From Corynebacterium sp. ACRQK (GTDB lineage Bacteria > Actinomycetota > Actinomycetes > Mycobacteriales > Mycobacteriaceae), in NCBI RefSeq assembly GCF_022345965.1, contig NZ_JAKRMU010000001.1, positions 62,001-126,000 of the forward strand: a DNA stretch of 64,000 bases, given 5' to 3'. Both the position numbers and the translations under genes were made by a program. How positions within the stretch are numbered: position 1 is the first letter of the stretch; every line of letters starts with the position of its first letter. The notes under the pieces were generated by a model. The model had not been told where the DNA came from. It searched no databases and saw nothing but the letters and a program-made list of their open reading frames with translations. This document shows positions 63,022 through 64,000 of this stretch, in pieces.

Positions 63022-63978
63022 CTAACCGAGCACAGCCTCGGCGAGAGTCTGCCAGCCCAGCACGGCATCAACAGACAGAGCCACGAACAGTAGCGACAGG
63101 TAGTTGTTCGATAGGAAGAACAGCTGCATCGGCTTGACCGGGGTGCCGTTCTTCACGCCACGGTGAAGCAGATGCGCCTTGATACTGAACCAGGCGCCGG
63201 ACAGCACAGCCGCTGCCAGGTAGATCCAGCTAGCAGCCGGGACAAGCAGAAGCGAAGTGATCACGGTCGCCCAGGTGTAAGCCAGGATCTGGCGCGTAAC
63301 CTGTAGCGGAGGCTTGACCACGGGCATCATGGGCACGCCCGCGGCCTCGTAGTCCTCGCGGTAGCGCATTCCCAGAGCCCAGGTATGCGGCGGCGTCCAA
63401 AAGAAAATAACCATGAACAAAATGAGCGCCTGAACCCACGAAGACCACCCAGCGTGGAAAGCACCGCCGCTGTTATCGGTGATGACGGCCCAGCCAACAA
63501 TCACCGGCATGCAGCCCGCAGCGCCGCCCCAAATGACGTTCTGCCAGGTGCGACGCTTCAGCCACTTGGTGTAGACAAAAACATAGAACCAGTTCGTCAG
63601 CACGATAAAGCCGGCGGCCAGCCACGAGTGGCACAAGAAACCCAGCCACAGCACAGAGGCAATCAGCAGCACCCAGGCGAAGATACGAGCCTCGCCGACG
63701 GAGACGGTCTGGCGGGCAGTGGGACGGCGGCGGGTGCGGCGCATCAGCTGGTCGATATCGTGATCCACCACGTTGTTGAACGTGTTAGCCGCACCAGCGC
63801 CCATCCAGCCGCCGATGAGCGTGAGGAGGATAAGGCCGAAGTTCACTTCGCCGCGCGCTGCCTGCAACATCGCAGGGATCGTGGCCACCAGCAACAATTC
63901 AATGACCCTGGGTTTGGTCAGTGCTAGATACGCCTTGGCCGTCTCAGCGAATGTCTTCACCGGCTGCCTCGCCTCCAC
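63022..63978 (-). CDS. ctaB: Protoheme IX farnesyltransferase CtaB
   Basis: A 318-residue UbiA-family prenyltransferase converting heme B to heme O, first step to heme A. Motifs: [22 protein letters not shown] (first Asp-rich region, N-x3-D-x3-D), [16 protein letters not shown] (second) and nine hydrophobic segments. The GTG at 63978 has GAGAAGG upstream almost adjacent; another GTG at 63960 is possible. The window ends 22 bp upstream of it. Confidence 0.92.
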   Translation of the reverse strand: MEARQPVKTFAETAKAYLALTKPRVIELLLVATIPAMLQAARGEVNFGLILLTLIGGWMGAGAANTFNNVVDHDIDQLMRRTRRRPTARQTVSVGEARIFAWVLLIASVLWLGFLCHSWLAAGFIVLTNWFYVFVYTKWLKRRTWQNVIWGGAAGCMPVIVGWAVITDNSGGAFHAGWSSWVQALILFMVIFFWTPPHTWALGMRYREDYEAAGVPMMPVVKPPLQVTRQILAYTWATVITSLLLVPAASWIYLAAAVLSGAWFSIKAHLLHRGVKNGTPVKPMQLFFLSNNYLSLLFVALSVDAVLGWQTLAEAVLG

Positions 63979-64000
63979 CTTCTCGAAAGTTTTCCGAATC

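Overview
The window is a gene-dense, roughly 60% G+C chromosomal segment from an actinobacterium of the genus Corynebacterium. The evidence is the combination of RbpA, the Pup-ligase (pupylation) cluster, MshC (mycothiol synthesis), Ppm1/Lnt, MptB (lipoglycan mannosyltransferase), Rv1476-like and LppL-like proteins, AcnR beside aconitase, and a SufR-led suf operon. Gene order resembles, from memory, the Mycobacterium tuberculosis Rv2092c-Rv2139 and Rv1460-Rv1478 regions. A secreted lipase at the left end would fit a lipophilic, host-associated Corynebacterium, but the species is a guess. No insertion sequence, prophage, CRISPR array or rRNA is visible.

Layout. 0-3 kb: edge of a GH1 glycosidase gene, secreted lipase, small membrane protein, YceI protein, zinc-finger protein, and rbpA behind an ECF-type (SigH-like) promoter. 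3-6 kb: fxsA-lnt-ppm1 (lipoprotein acylation and polyprenol-phosphate-mannose synthesis), then a serine-rich secreted mini-protein. 6-18 kb: one long leftward gene train, trmI-ARC-dop-pup-pafA-pafB-pafC-tatA-tatC-helicase-SDR, i.e. pupylation, DNA-damage regulators and Tat export, with no proteasome subunit genes. 18-25 kb: RecB-like nuclease, aspA, hisG, an apparent HAD phosphatase-HisE fusion, thioesterase, mshC. 25-33 kb: uppP, lppL-like, pyrD, PEBP protein, tRNA-Leu, TVP38-like, HTH protein, SPFH/NfeD pair, DUF3097. 33-43 kb: NlpC/P60 endopeptidase, Rv1476-like, acn-acnR, ACT and UPF0210 proteins, a two-TM membrane protein. 43-51 kb: Lrp regulator divergent from a large indolepyruvate:ferredoxin-oxidoreductase-type protein, a class-I amidotransferase, an ABC-F ATPase, and an isolated lycopene-cyclase-like gene. 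51-57 kb: sufR-sufB-sufD-sufC-sufS-sufU-sufT. 57-64 kb: mptB, an ABC exporter, ctaA, a second copy of the two-TM family, and ctaB.

Themes. Envelope functions dominate (lnt, ppm1, uppP, mptB, NlpC/P60, Tat), together with Fe-S and heme supply (suf, ctaA/ctaB, acn) and protein tagging. Fourteen genes carry a -10-like TANNNT hexamer only 6-8 nt before the start codon, which argues for leaderless transcripts and was used to settle several starts (lppL-like, ctaA, ABC-F, mshC, uppP). Candidate regulatory sites include a perfect CRP/GlxR palindrome, an AcnR-type operator, two SigH-like promoters, a DtxR-like box before sufR and a McbR-like palindrome before the amidotransferase. All are read by eye and none was tested computationally.
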